64,000 bases of DNA, taken from the NCBI GenBank assembly GCA_012840465.1, contig DULJ01000048.1:158184-222183 (forward strand), read 5' to 3'. Shown here one piece after another: positions 54,223-62,539 of the stretch; position 1 is the stretch's first letter, and every line of letters begins with the position of its first letter. Below the pieces are notes generated by a model. It saw only the letters and a list, made by a program, of their open reading frames with translations. It made no database searches and had not been told where the DNA came from. The position numbers and the translations under genes were made by a program. The DNA comes from Caryophanales bacterium. Its GTDB lineage: Bacteria > Bacillota > Bacilli > Bacillales > Bacillaceae_J.

Positions 54223-54996
54223 TTAATTTAATAGATCCGGTTGTTCCTTAACAATTCGATTATATAATAGATTAAACTGAACTTCGCCGGCCCATGGTGC
54301 TCCTACTTGTTTGCATGTACGTTTTGCATCTTCATGTGGGATAGAGACTGGTTTTCCAACAGCCTCAGCCATTAGTTGGGATTGGCAGCATCTTTCCATA
54401 CTGATATACCACCAGGCAGCTTCCTCCACCGATCCTCCGACTGTCAGCAAACCATGATTACCAAGTATAATTCCTTTATTTTTCCCTAGTGCATTAACAA
54501 TCTTTTGGCCTTCTTCTTTTTCATAAACAACACCACTATAGTCCGTTAGAACGGAATGATCCTCATAAAAAGCACAGGCATCTTGAGTAATAGGATCAAG
54601 TAACCTCCCTAAGGTTGACCAGGTTTTTCCATATAAGCCATGGGTATGAGCTGCCGCCACAACATCCGGGCGTGCCTGATGAATTGGAGTATGGATGGCT
54701 AAAGCAGCTTTATTAACTGCTGTTGTTTTCCCCTCTACGACCTCCCCGTTTTCATTCACAAGAACCAGATCAGATGTTTTGATTAAGCTAAAATGTACAG
54801 CAAAAGGGTTCACCCAATAATGATCCGTATATTCTGGATCCCGGACTGTTATATGTCCTGCCAAACCTTCGTCAAAACCAAACTTTGAAAATAACCGAAA
54901 GGCACCGGCTAATCTTTCTTTTCGATAGAGACGTTCTTCTTCTATTGAAGTAAACTGTTTAACTGTCGCAAATTCTTCGTTACCTATGTTAAACAC
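54223..54996 (-). CDS. Class II aldolase/adducin family protein, possible aromatic acid decarboxylase
   Basis: A 257-residue zinc-enzyme fold: GLAGHITVRDPEYTDHYWVNPF, VAAAHTHGLYGKTW (metal histidines 117 and 119) and IILGNHGLLTVGGSVEEA (histidine 181). The glutamate used by sugar aldolases is replaced; the region reads NKAALAIHTPIH, as in the adducin-type branch. That branch includes the 3,4-dihydroxyphthalate decarboxylase PhtC and ring-cleavage decarboxylases, which suits an aromatic cluster. A GTG start is used and its ribosome site is weak. Confidence 0.88.
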   Translation of the reverse strand: MFNIGNEEFATVKQFTSIEEERLYRKERLAGAFRLFSKFGFDEGLAGHITVRDPEYTDHYWVNPFAVHFSLIKTSDLVLVNENGEVVEGKTTAVNKAALAIHTPIHQARPDVVAAAHTHGLYGKTWSTLGRLLDPITQDACAFYEDHSVLTDYSGVVYEKEEGQKIVNALGKNKGIILGNHGLLTVGGSVEEAAWWYISMERCCQSQLMAEAVGKPVSIPHEDAKRTCKQVGAPWAGEVQFNLLYNRIVKEQPDLLN

Positions 54997-55033
54997 ACCT
55001 TTCTAGTCTTCAATTCTCGTAATTTATTATAAG

Positions 55034-56023
55034 TTAAGTATTGGCCGGCTCTTCACGACGGGGAAAACCGTTGCGTCCCGGAAATTCCGATGCAAGATTT
55101 CGGGCATTTGGCATCTTCAGCCACAGTCTTAGCAAATGACGCTTTCGTTCAGGTTCTTCAAAATCCTCAAAATGGGTACGTGAGTGAAGTACTGTATAGT
55201 TATTGGCAAATTGGATATCGCCAGGTTCCAGCATCATATCAAAACGAATTTCTTCATCATGGAGAATCGAGTCTAGTAAATCGAAAGCTTCTTTTTCCAC
55301 CTTTGAGAGTTCAGCTCCTTGCATCTCCTGTCCTAGCTCAATATAACCCCGCAAGTACCGACAGCTTAACTTGTCTTGATAGTAGCTGAAAATAGGTGAC
55401 AGGGTGGGTATTTCCTCACCAAGATGGGCAAAGTAAAATCTTCGGTAGAAAATACTTAAGAACTCTGGGTGCTTCTCTACAATTCTATTGTAAACAGAGA
55501 CTGCACTAGCAAGGCTGCTTAAGCCTCCGGATTTAGCTTTACGTAAAGATAGCAATCCAACAACATCAGATAAATCGGTATGATAAGGGAGATGGCTGTT
55601 TGTTTGATACACACGTGTTTCTTTTTTATTTGGATCTCCCACACTGATTACATGGCCAAGCATCTCACCTTTCGGGTTTTGAGCTACTGGTATCCCCATA
55701 TGAAGTCCAAGGCCATAGTAGATGATGCTCGCTTCTTCATCTGTATATCTTTGAATAGGCAACCCGCGAATTAGTAGAAACCCTTGTCCATTTTCTAATT
55801 CTTCCACAAAGTAGGCGATTTCATCGGTGAGGTCAGGAATAGGGAAATCCTCCTTGGTAAAGTCTGGAACCTTAAATCCCTTTTTCATGACTTCGTTTAA
55901 AGCATATTCTAGGGATGCAATGATTTTATCTGTTAGATAGTAAATCCATGAATCGTCTTTGGAAAGCTCTTTTCCAGTCCATGCTACGGTTCCTTTAATT
56001 TTTTCCTTTAAAATAGTTCCCAT
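55034..56023 (-). CDS. TauD/TfdA-family Fe(II)/2-oxoglutarate dioxygenase
   Basis: A 329-residue oxygenase. The metal site has PYHTDLSDV (the HxD pair) and a distal histidine in VLHSRTHFEDF; arginine in RKRHLLRLWL binds 2-oxoglutarate. GFLLIRGLP and the later QFANNYTVLHSR are also typical. Such enzymes hydroxylate organic acids, sulfonates or ether acids. ATG at 56023 has GGGAGG upstream; a longer frame with a hydrophobic leader is unlikely. It sits between the aldolase and a TRAP binding protein. Confidence 0.9.
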   Translation of the reverse strand: MGTILKEKIKGTVAWTGKELSKDDSWIYYLTDKIIASLEYALNEVMKKGFKVPDFTKEDFPIPDLTDEIAYFVEELENGQGFLLIRGLPIQRYTDEEASIIYYGLGLHMGIPVAQNPKGEMLGHVISVGDPNKKETRVYQTNSHLPYHTDLSDVVGLLSLRKAKSGGLSSLASAVSVYNRIVEKHPEFLSIFYRRFYFAHLGEEIPTLSPIFSYYQDKLSCRYLRGYIELGQEMQGAELSKVEKEAFDLLDSILHDEEIRFDMMLEPGDIQFANNYTVLHSRTHFEDFEEPERKRHLLRLWLKMPNARNLASEFPGRNGFPRREEPANT

Positions 56024-56105
56024 ATAAATCCTCCCTTTAAAACATGTATTTATTATAATAAGCATGCAGAATACAGGCTTAAACATCTGGAATAGAATTA
56101 GATAT

Positions 56106-57167
56106 TTACTCTTGACTGTATTGTTCAATCAACTCATAGAGGCGATCATAGAACTCTTGTCCCGGTAAGCCAGCGTTTTCAGCTTCCTTTACCTTTTCTA
56201 GTTGAAGTTTATTGGTGACTTCCACCCACTTTTCTTTATCTTTTAGGGTAACTATTTTAACACCCTGCTCTTCAGCGCTCCACTTTAATACTTCTTGTAC
56301 ATGGTTATCGAAATATTCACCAGTAAACGTTGTCATTTCTGCATTTAGTTCATCAATTACCTGTTTTACATCATCTGGAAGGGAGTCCCACTTGTTTTTA
56401 TTCATAACTGCTACAAATGTATTCATGGTTAATGGATAATCAGTAACGTAGCTGACCATTTCAGCATATTTCATATCTTTCAACACTTCACGAGATGATA
56501 CATATCCATTGACAATTCCTGTTTGAAGTGCCTCAGCTACCTCTGCTTGTGACATTCCAACCGGTGAGGCACCTAATGCTTCAAGAACCCTAGTGGCACC
56601 ACCAGGTATACGCAATTGTTTGCCTTTTAAATCAGCCAGGCTTTCAATTGGCTGTTGGGATTGAATATAAGCTGGTTCAGTTGCAAATACTGTAATGATC
56701 TTGAGATCTTTAAAGCCGTCTGGCTGAAATTCGTTTACTAAATCAGCCATTACCTTACTGGCAACGGTAGAATTCTGATATCCTGATGGCATGTCTGCAA
56801 TTTCAATTAATGGGAACCTGCCTGGTTCATAAGCTGTAACTGATAAACCAATATCGGCAAGTCCATTTGCTACTCCATCATACATATTTTCGGCTGTTAA
56901 TAATGAGCCTCCTGGGAATGTATTCACCTTTACTTTTCCATCCGTTCTTTTTTCAACCTCGTCAGCCCACTTTTCCATTTGAACAGCAGGGAAAGTACCG
57001 GCAGGAGCAAAGAAAGCATAGTTTAGCTCAATTACATCACCTGTGTTCCCTCCGCTTGATTCTTTCCCTGATTTCTTTGTAGATTCGTTTCCAGTTGATG
57101 CACTGCTGCAGGCTGCCATAAACAACATCATTAAAGCAATTAAACTGAATAGTATCCCTTTTCTCAT
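56106..57167 (-). CDS. dctP: TRAP transporter substrate-binding lipoprotein (DctP)
   Basis: A 353-residue lipoprotein: signal peptide with lipobox LFMAAC at about residues 15-20, then a DctP mature domain (FAPAGTFPAVQMEKWADEVEKRTDGKVKVNTFPGGSLLTAENMYDGVANGLADIGLSV, LKGKQLRIPGGATRVLEALGA, EVLKWSAEEQG). ATG at 57167 has AAAGGAG eight bases upstream. It probably feeds the dctQ-dctM pair at 51969-53814, although two other genes and a decayed dctP lie between. It overlaps the iacB-like gene upstream only in untranslated sequence. Confidence 0.92.
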   Translation of the reverse strand: MRKGILFSLIALMMLFMAACSSASTGNESTKKSGKESSGGNTGDVIELNYAFFAPAGTFPAVQMEKWADEVEKRTDGKVKVNTFPGGSLLTAENMYDGVANGLADIGLSVTAYEPGRFPLIEIADMPSGYQNSTVASKVMADLVNEFQPDGFKDLKIITVFATEPAYIQSQQPIESLADLKGKQLRIPGGATRVLEALGASPVGMSQAEVAEALQTGIVNGYVSSREVLKDMKYAEMVSYVTDYPLTMNTFVAVMNKNKWDSLPDDVKQVIDELNAEMTTFTGEYFDNHVQEVLKWSAEEQGVKIVTLKDKEKWVEVTNKLQLEKVKEAENAGLPGQEFYDRLYELIEQYSQE

Positions 57168-57180
57168 ATACGACTCTCCT

Positions 57181-57546
57181 TTAGTTTTTTTCAAGTAAGA
57201 AAAACGATCTGCCGATCACTGCTTCTATACGGAAATACTTATCTAAACCCGTTTCACGGAATGAATGTGTCATATCTGCCACGGTTTGTAAATCAGGAAT
57301 ATTATAGAGGAAACAAGCATGCCATCCTGTATTTCCTGCTGGACCGGCTGTTAAAATATCACGGTCAAATGTTCCTAGTAGCTCAGAACCATTTTCTTTC
57401 CATGAAGCGATTACCTCGTTTAATTTGGGTAAAATCTCATTTGTTTTCTCCTCACCTGTAGTGTTAAACCACCCTGTTGATTCGAAATATATCATCACCC
57501 TAAGTGGTGATGGTACTTGCGGTGCTCCGTGTTTAATTCCTGCCAT
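57181..57546 (-). CDS. IacB-like conserved protein of unknown function
   Basis: A 121-residue protein resembling IacB of indole-3-acetate degradation clusters, with LRVMIYFESTGWFN, ELLGTFDRDILTAGP, WHACFLYNIPDLQTVADM and the ending IEAVIGRSF, similar to the conserved GR end of that family. The predicted fold is a small alpha-beta barrel. IacB has no firm biochemical role. It lies 14 bases before the dctP start and shares its first residues with the remnant at 53913-54020. Confidence 0.65.
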   Translation of the reverse strand: MAGIKHGAPQVPSPLRVMIYFESTGWFNTTGEEKTNEILPKLNEVIASWKENGSELLGTFDRDILTAGPAGNTGWHACFLYNIPDLQTVADMTHSFRETGLDKYFRIEAVIGRSFFLLEKN

Positions 57547-57600
57547 GTCTTTTTCCTCCTTTTTATTGAGAGATAAGAAAGTATATAATTTTACGCATCA

Positions 57601-57657
57601 TTGTCTAGCTCCAGCGCCTCCAGTTTGTACGGCGATGAGCACGGCGCTTGCGCTTTT
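57601..57657. repeat. Bacillus-type intergenic repeat
   Basis: The sequence TTGTCTAGCTCCAGCGCC ... GGCGCTTGCGCTTTTC is a common dispersed repeat of Bacillus genomes, with GCGCC and GGCGC arms that can pair. It lies between the SDR gene and the iacB-like gene. Copies elsewhere in the genome cannot be counted from this window. Confidence 0.6.
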
Positions 57658-57661
57658 CTTT

Positions 57662-58420
57662 TTATCTCATTAATAATCCACCATTAATATCAAATGTTGA
57701 TCCAGTGATATACCCTGCTGACCCAGAAGCTAAGTATAAGACAAGCTCGGCTACCTCTAGATCTTCCCCCACTCTACCAACTGGAATCCCTTCAACCATT
57801 TTCGCTAGTTTTCCAGGCTCAATTCGGTCCATCTCTGGTGTGCGGATTGCCGCAGGCGCAACGGCGTTCACCGTAATTCCATCCTTCGATAAACTACGGG
57901 CAAACACCTTTGTCAAGGCAAGCTGCCCTGCTTTTGATGCACAGTAATGGGCACCAGATGTAAGGGGACCAACCTGTCCTCCAAAGGAAGACATATTAAT
58001 AATGCGACCCCATTTTTGTTTTTTCATCACATCAATTACGGATTGTGAAAAGAAAAATGTACCCTTTAAATTCACATCAATAATGCGGTCCCATTCTTGC
58101 TCTTCGATATTCTCAATCGATGTTTCTTCGCGAATGCCAGCATTATTGACTAAAATATCAATTCGTGCCCATTTGTTAATAATAGTGTTGATCGTTTCCC
58201 GTATTTGAACAATATTCGAAACATCCGTCTGTATAAACATAGCCCGCTCTTTATACTCGAATCGGTAAGACTGTTCCAATTCGTGCAATAATGCCTGATT
58301 GACATCAATAAAAACGACCTTTTTACCATTTTCTAATAGTTTTTTAGTAATCGCTAAACCCAACCCTTGAGCAGCTCCAGTTACAACCGCTACCCTTTCG
58401 TAGTCTTCCAAATGATCCAT
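57662..58420 (-). CDS. Short-chain dehydrogenase/reductase (SDR)
   Basis: A 252-residue classical SDR. TGAAQGLG (residues 14-21) binds NAD(P); NNAG is at 92-95; the catalytic set is serine 144-145 (INMSSFGG), tyrosine 159 and lysine 163 (YCASK). GGLL near the end and AELVLYLASGSAGYITGSTFDINGG are normal. GGAGGGG precedes the ATG. It follows the M19-like gene by 17 bases. The substrate is not known. Confidence 0.9.
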   Translation of the reverse strand: MDHLEDYERVAVVTGAAQGLGLAITKKLLENGKKVVFIDVNQALLHELEQSYRFEYKERAMFIQTDVSNIVQIRETINTIINKWARIDILVNNAGIREETSIENIEEQEWDRIIDVNLKGTFFFSQSVIDVMKKQKWGRIINMSSFGGQVGPLTSGAHYCASKAGQLALTKVFARSLSKDGITVNAVAPAAIRTPEMDRIEPGKLAKMVEGIPVGRVGEDLEVAELVLYLASGSAGYITGSTFDINGGLLMR

Positions 58421-58437
58421 CGACCTGCCCCTCCTAT

Positions 58438-59640
58438 TTATAACAAGATATTTCGAAGAATTCGTAACGCATTTCCGCCGACAATCTTCTCAACCATTTG
58501 AATCTTATAGTTTTTCTTGATCATCCATTTAATCATATTACTCATAGCCTCTGTTGGATTCTCAAGCCCTTCGACAAAAGAAGGAGTTTCATAGTCTTGA
58601 TTTCCATGCGACTCATGAAGCGATAACATATCATCAAATGCATGCTGCAAGGCTACATGATCCCCGAAGAAGGTATCCGGTCCCAAGCCTACATGGTCAA
58701 TGCCAACCAAATCTTTGAGATATTCAAGATGCTCCATGACGGATTCTATCGTATGTTCATGTGGATTTTTAGACGAAAGAGTCGTATTCGGTGCAGCACA
58801 CACTCCAATGATACCGCCTTTTTTCGCACAGGCGAGCAGGACTTCATCAGGTTTCATCCTCGGTGAATCCCACACCTTTCTTGCCCCGGCATGTGTAATC
58901 ATCACGGGTGATTCGCTTGCCTCAATGATGTCTAGGCTTGTTTTATCCCCACAATGGGAAATATCAATGACCATTCCCAGTGTATTCATTCGTTCGACTA
59001 CTTTTCTGCCAAACTTCGTTAACCCACCATCGAACTTTTCTGTTAACCCCGACCCTAATGTATTGGCATCATTATACGTAATCCCCATACAGCGAATCCC
59101 CAAACCATAAAGAACATCCACCCGATCAATTTCATTTTCTAGAATACTAGCTGCTTCTATAGATGGTAGAATTGCCACCCGTTTTGTTATCTTTGCTTCC
59201 CGTAAATCCTTAAATGTTTTAGCAAGATAAACGGTATCTTGTTTGGCGATGTCACAAAAACGTATCCCTAGAGTCATGATTACATCATTCCACTTTAACC
59301 CACTAAGTGAAGAGATTATGGAAATCCCATCCATGAAATTTTCAAATACGAGATCAATGCCCGAACGGGCTAAGCCCTCATAATCAAATTCTGTATGAAG
59401 CTGGCGGCAATATGGAATTATATCGTCTGGATTTTTTGGAACAATAAAGCCATGGTCCCTTAGTGAAACAATCGGGTAATATTTTTGAATCGTATCGAAA
59501 ATCCTTTCCTCTGTTTCAGAAAGCTTGATTTCACAGGTATTCCTATACCTGTCCGATTGAGGGAGAAGATACGATCTATAGTGTTTGCCCGGTGTTAGAT
59601 ATTGAAAGGAGCGGTAGCCATCATATTGTTTTACTGTCAT
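58438..59640 (-). CDS. Membrane dipeptidase (M19)-like metal-dependent hydrolase
   Basis: A 400-residue M19-type protein. It keeps ILPSIEAASIL (the glutamate), VIDISHCGDKTSLDII (histidine), PVMITHAGARKV (histidine and arginine) and HVGLGPDTFFG (aspartate). The N-terminal HxD motif is altered: the only candidate region reads SLRDHGFIVP, with a phenylalanine where the second ligand should be. Metal binding or activity may therefore differ from true dipeptidases. ATG at 59640 has GGGG upstream; a GTG four codons earlier is the alternative. Lactam or amide hydrolysis in a catabolic role is possible. Confidence 0.82.
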   Translation of the reverse strand: MTVKQYDGYRSFQYLTPGKHYRSYLLPQSDRYRNTCEIKLSETEERIFDTIQKYYPIVSLRDHGFIVPKNPDDIIPYCRQLHTEFDYEGLARSGIDLVFENFMDGISIISSLSGLKWNDVIMTLGIRFCDIAKQDTVYLAKTFKDLREAKITKRVAILPSIEAASILENEIDRVDVLYGLGIRCMGITYNDANTLGSGLTEKFDGGLTKFGRKVVERMNTLGMVIDISHCGDKTSLDIIEASESPVMITHAGARKVWDSPRMKPDEVLLACAKKGGIIGVCAAPNTTLSSKNPHEHTIESVMEHLEYLKDLVGIDHVGLGPDTFFGDHVALQHAFDDMLSLHESHGNQDYETPSFVEGLENPTEAMSNMIKWMIKKNYKIQMVEKIVGGNALRILRNILL

Positions 59641-59860
59641 AATCATCCCCACACTTTGTGCATATTAATTTCCGACTAATTTCGCGTAACTGTTTCCAAC
59701 AACCTAGTTTGTTTTCTCCTATTCGAATATTTTCTATATGGTGACAGTCATCCACAAAATTATAAACTTCTTTGAATACTGCCGATAAATCACATAATAT
59801 AATATTCTGAATTTTCATACTACCACACAATCGGTCTAATTTAACTGGCCGAATTAACAT
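59621..59860 (-). CDS. Small hypothetical protein with a CxxC ending
   Basis: A 79-residue frame overlapping the start of the M19-like gene by 20 bases. Its end reads LICTKCGDDYDS, a possible zinc knuckle or the beginning of one, and it contains CWKQL and DDCHH. I do not recognise it. No strong ribosome site precedes the ATG at 59860; an inner ATG at 59818 is also weak. The overlap with the next gene suggests coupling if it is real. Confidence 0.35.
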   Translation of the reverse strand: MLIRPVKLDRLCGSMKIQNIILCDLSAVFKEVYNFVDDCHHIENIRIGENKLGCWKQLREISRKLICTKCGDDYDSKTI

Positions 59861-60098
59861 TATATTGTTTATGTAGAGAAATTCTTTGTCGCCACATCTA
59901 CTACAACTTTCTTACAAATTCATGGCATAACAAAAAATAGACCGTTAAGTAAGGCAACGATCTACTTTAAGTTTCAGATACTGAAATACTGCGGATCTCA
60001 ATCCTAATAAAGTGTACTAAAATAAGTGTTACATCCAAGACGAATTCTTATTTCTTATGAACAATATTTTTATGTTTGATGCGGAAAGGAGCTTTTAA

Positions 60099-61478
60099 TT
60101 GAATCGGTTATTTGCTTGGGTTACGAATTACCTGTATTTGTTCAATTCAATAATCATGCTGTTTTTTGTACTGAATCACTTTATCTCCAATGATTATTTT
60201 GCGTATACGATTGGTGTGTTAACGGTCCTTTTATTTCTAATCTCTTTTCCAGGTTCCAGTAAGTTATTCAAAATATTAAGTAGTAGTTTCATTGTCCTGG
60301 GCACAGCTAGTTTTATTTATTCTGGTTTATCATTGAAGGAAATTCCGGAACTTATCACCTCAAATATACCGATTTTAACACTGTTATTAGTGCTGCCTCT
60401 TATGACAGGTGTTGTGCAGGCTGGCCGTTATGATCGGAGATTAAATGAAATCATAAAGGGAAATGTGAAGACTTTGGGAGAGTTATACGTACGTAGTTCT
60501 CTTACAACCTTTGCTCTCAGTACCTTCCTCAATATCTCAGCTCTTTCTCTTTCCCAGGAAGTTCTCGTCAAAAACATGAAAGAGGTTGAGCAAAAAATAA
60601 AGAATTCTTTTATTAGCCAGGCTACATTAAAAGGACTGGCACTTGCGTTGGTTTGGAGTCCGATGGAGATAATTGTCGCACTAACGGTTGATGCAACAGG
60701 GATTAGTTATTTATCCTATTTGCCGTACTTAATTTTATGTGCTGTTTTTATGATTACTTTGGATGGTCTTTTAGGAAGAAAGCGGTTCGGTCCTGTTTCC
60801 TATGAGTCCGCCGCAGCTTCAGAAGTCGGCTCATTGAGTTTGAATAGACTTTTCAAACCCATTATCAAGCTTTTTTTTTCGTTTGCGACTTTTCTAGGGC
60901 TAGTTGTCAGTATAGGGGCTTTACTGGATATTAATTTTATCCTATCCGTTTCGCTAATCATTCCTCCATTTGTCTTCATTTGGGCAAAATTGTTAAAAAG
61001 GTGGCGCAGTTTTAAAATGATCGGCTTGAAAATATGGAAGGAACGCGCCAATCGTATGCAAAATTTTATTGTACTTTTTGTATCTCTGGCATTTTTCTCT
61101 AATTCATTAAGTAAAACATCTTTTCATACAATTATAAATCAACTATTTCTTACTCTTAGCGATCATCCTCTTTTGATATTGCTATGTATACAATTTTTCA
61201 TTCTCCTTATGGGCTTGGTGGGTATTCATGCGATTGCAACGATAGGCATTTTACTGGAGGTTGTCATTCCTCTCTATTCTATTATCAACCCTCTAAGCAT
61301 TGGAATTGTCATCATAACAGGGGCATTAGCGACGTTAACAGTTGGAGCTTATGGAGTTACCGTAACGATGACTTCAATCACTACCAAACAAAATCCTTAT
61401 CGAATTACCCTTCAAAACATGCCGTTCGCCCTTACATTTGGGTTTACAGGGGTCATTATTGGGTTCCTACTTTCATAA
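60099..61478 (+). CDS. Polytopic membrane protein, possible transporter
   Basis: A 459-residue protein with about eleven hydrophobic helices and short loops, alternating with basic stretches such as KLLKRWRSFKMIGLKIWKERANRM. It looks like a secondary transporter or ion-transporter superfamily member, but I recognise no family motif with confidence. The start is TTG with AAAGGAG seven bases upstream. It is on the plus strand, divergent from the M19-like gene, and ends before a strong terminator. Given its position next to an IclR gene it may import or export a related compound. Confidence 0.75.
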   Translation: MNRLFAWVTNYLYLFNSIIMLFFVLNHFISNDYFAYTIGVLTVLLFLISFPGSSKLFKILSSSFIVLGTASFIYSGLSLKEIPELITSNIPILTLLLVLPLMTGVVQAGRYDRRLNEIIKGNVKTLGELYVRSSLTTFALSTFLNISALSLSQEVLVKNMKEVEQKIKNSFISQATLKGLALALVWSPMEIIVALTVDATGISYLSYLPYLILCAVFMITLDGLLGRKRFGPVSYESAAASEVGSLSLNRLFKPIIKLFFSFATFLGLVVSIGALLDINFILSVSLIIPPFVFIWAKLLKRWRSFKMIGLKIWKERANRMQNFIVLFVSLAFFSNSLSKTSFHTIINQLFLTLSDHPLLILLCIQFFILLMGLVGIHAIATIGILLEVVIPLYSIINPLSIGIVIITGALATLTVGAYGVTVTMTSITTKQNPYRITLQNMPFALTFGFTGVIIGFLLS

Positions 61479-61533
61479 AAAGCAATTCTTATTTTGAACA
61501 ACCAGATCTTACTAAATTAACGATCTTACTTTA

Positions 61534-61572
61534 GAAGCCTGCAAACTTGCCTATAAGTTGCAGGCTTCTTTC
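61534..61572 (+). terminator. Intrinsic terminator after the membrane protein gene
   Basis: GAAGCCTGCAA (61534-61544) and TTGCAGGCTTC (61558-61568) form a perfect 11-base stem, extended by three pairs around a bulge, and followed by TTTCT. The gene stop is 56 bases upstream. Confidence 0.85.
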
Positions 61573-61755
61573 TAGTAATCGAGTAAAATAGCATTTATCT
61601 ATCGACTGTACGAATCAATCTAAAAGTCAAATAGTTTTCAGACCGATTATATGGTGGTTTGAATACTCAAAATATTCTACTGTTAATTTAAGCAACTTAC
61701 ACTTAATTGGATGTAACTGCATAAAAGTTTAAGTACCGGATTGAGGTGTAGTGAG

Positions 61756-62499
61756 ATGAGGATTAATTCGATTAATAATGCGGTTAACATTATAGAATGC
61801 TTCACTGTTGATAACATAGAGATAGGAGTATCCGAGATCTCAACACAGCTAAATATGCATAAAAGTACGGTTCACCATATCATTAAAACTCTACATAGTG
61901 AAGGAATTTTAGTGCGAACTTCAAGCCGAAAATACCGATTAGGTTCAAGATTGTTGGGATGGGGAGAACGTGTTTCCAAACAATACACCCCCTTCTTTAA
62001 TGCTTCTCCCTATTTGGATGAATTAGTAAGAAAAACGAATGAAACGGTACACTTAGCTATCCAGGAAAATGATAAGGTCAGCTATCTAGCAAAAGTAGAA
62101 CCCAAAAAAACGGTAAAGATAAAAACCGCTATCGGTACGCAACTGCCTGTTTGGTGCACCGGGTTAGGAAAAATGCTCTTGGCGACCCAACCAGGTCTAG
62201 ATTACAGCAAAGTATATGATATTCCATTGGAGCCTTACACCGAAAACACAATTACAAGTCATGAACAATTAGTAAAGGAATTGGAGAAAATTTCACAACA
62301 AGGATATTCAATCGATAATCAGGAATACGAAATAGGACTATATTGTATAGCCGTACCGATTAAGGACTTCTTAGGAAATACAGTTGCTGCCATCAGTATT
62401 TCCGGTCCCGAATTTCGCATTTGTAATAGGAATATAGATTTTTATCTATCCACTCTCCATTCTACAGCAAAAAGGATATCGGAATATTGTGAATTATAA
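61756..62499 (+). CDS. IclR-family transcriptional regulator
   Basis: A 247-residue regulator with an N-terminal winged helix-turn-helix (INNAVNIIECFTVDNIEIGVSEISTQLNMHKSTVHHIIKTLHSEG, about residues 4-50) and an IclR effector domain with GTQLPVWCTGLGKMLLATQ and GYSIDNQEYEIGLYCIAVPIKDFLGNTVAAISISGP. ATG at 61756 has GAGGTG upstream. It lies between the membrane protein and the third TRAP gene and ends in a bidirectional terminator. It may control either neighbour. Confidence 0.9.
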   Translation: MRINSINNAVNIIECFTVDNIEIGVSEISTQLNMHKSTVHHIIKTLHSEGILVRTSSRKYRLGSRLLGWGERVSKQYTPFFNASPYLDELVRKTNETVHLAIQENDKVSYLAKVEPKKTVKIKTAIGTQLPVWCTGLGKMLLATQPGLDYSKVYDIPLEPYTENTITSHEQLVKELEKISQQGYSIDNQEYEIGLYCIAVPIKDFLGNTVAAISISGPEFRICNRNIDFYLSTLHSTAKRISEYCEL

Positions 62500-62510
62500 T
62501 GCACATATAT

Positions 62511-62538
62511 AAAAAGCAGTCTGCCTAGACTGCTTTTT
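62511..62538. terminator. Bidirectional terminator between the IclR gene and dctM
   Basis: AAAAAGCAGTCT and AGACTGCTTTTT form a perfect 12-base stem with a GCCT loop. A-rich and T-rich flanks serve both converging genes. Confidence 0.85.
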
Positions 62539-62539
62539 A

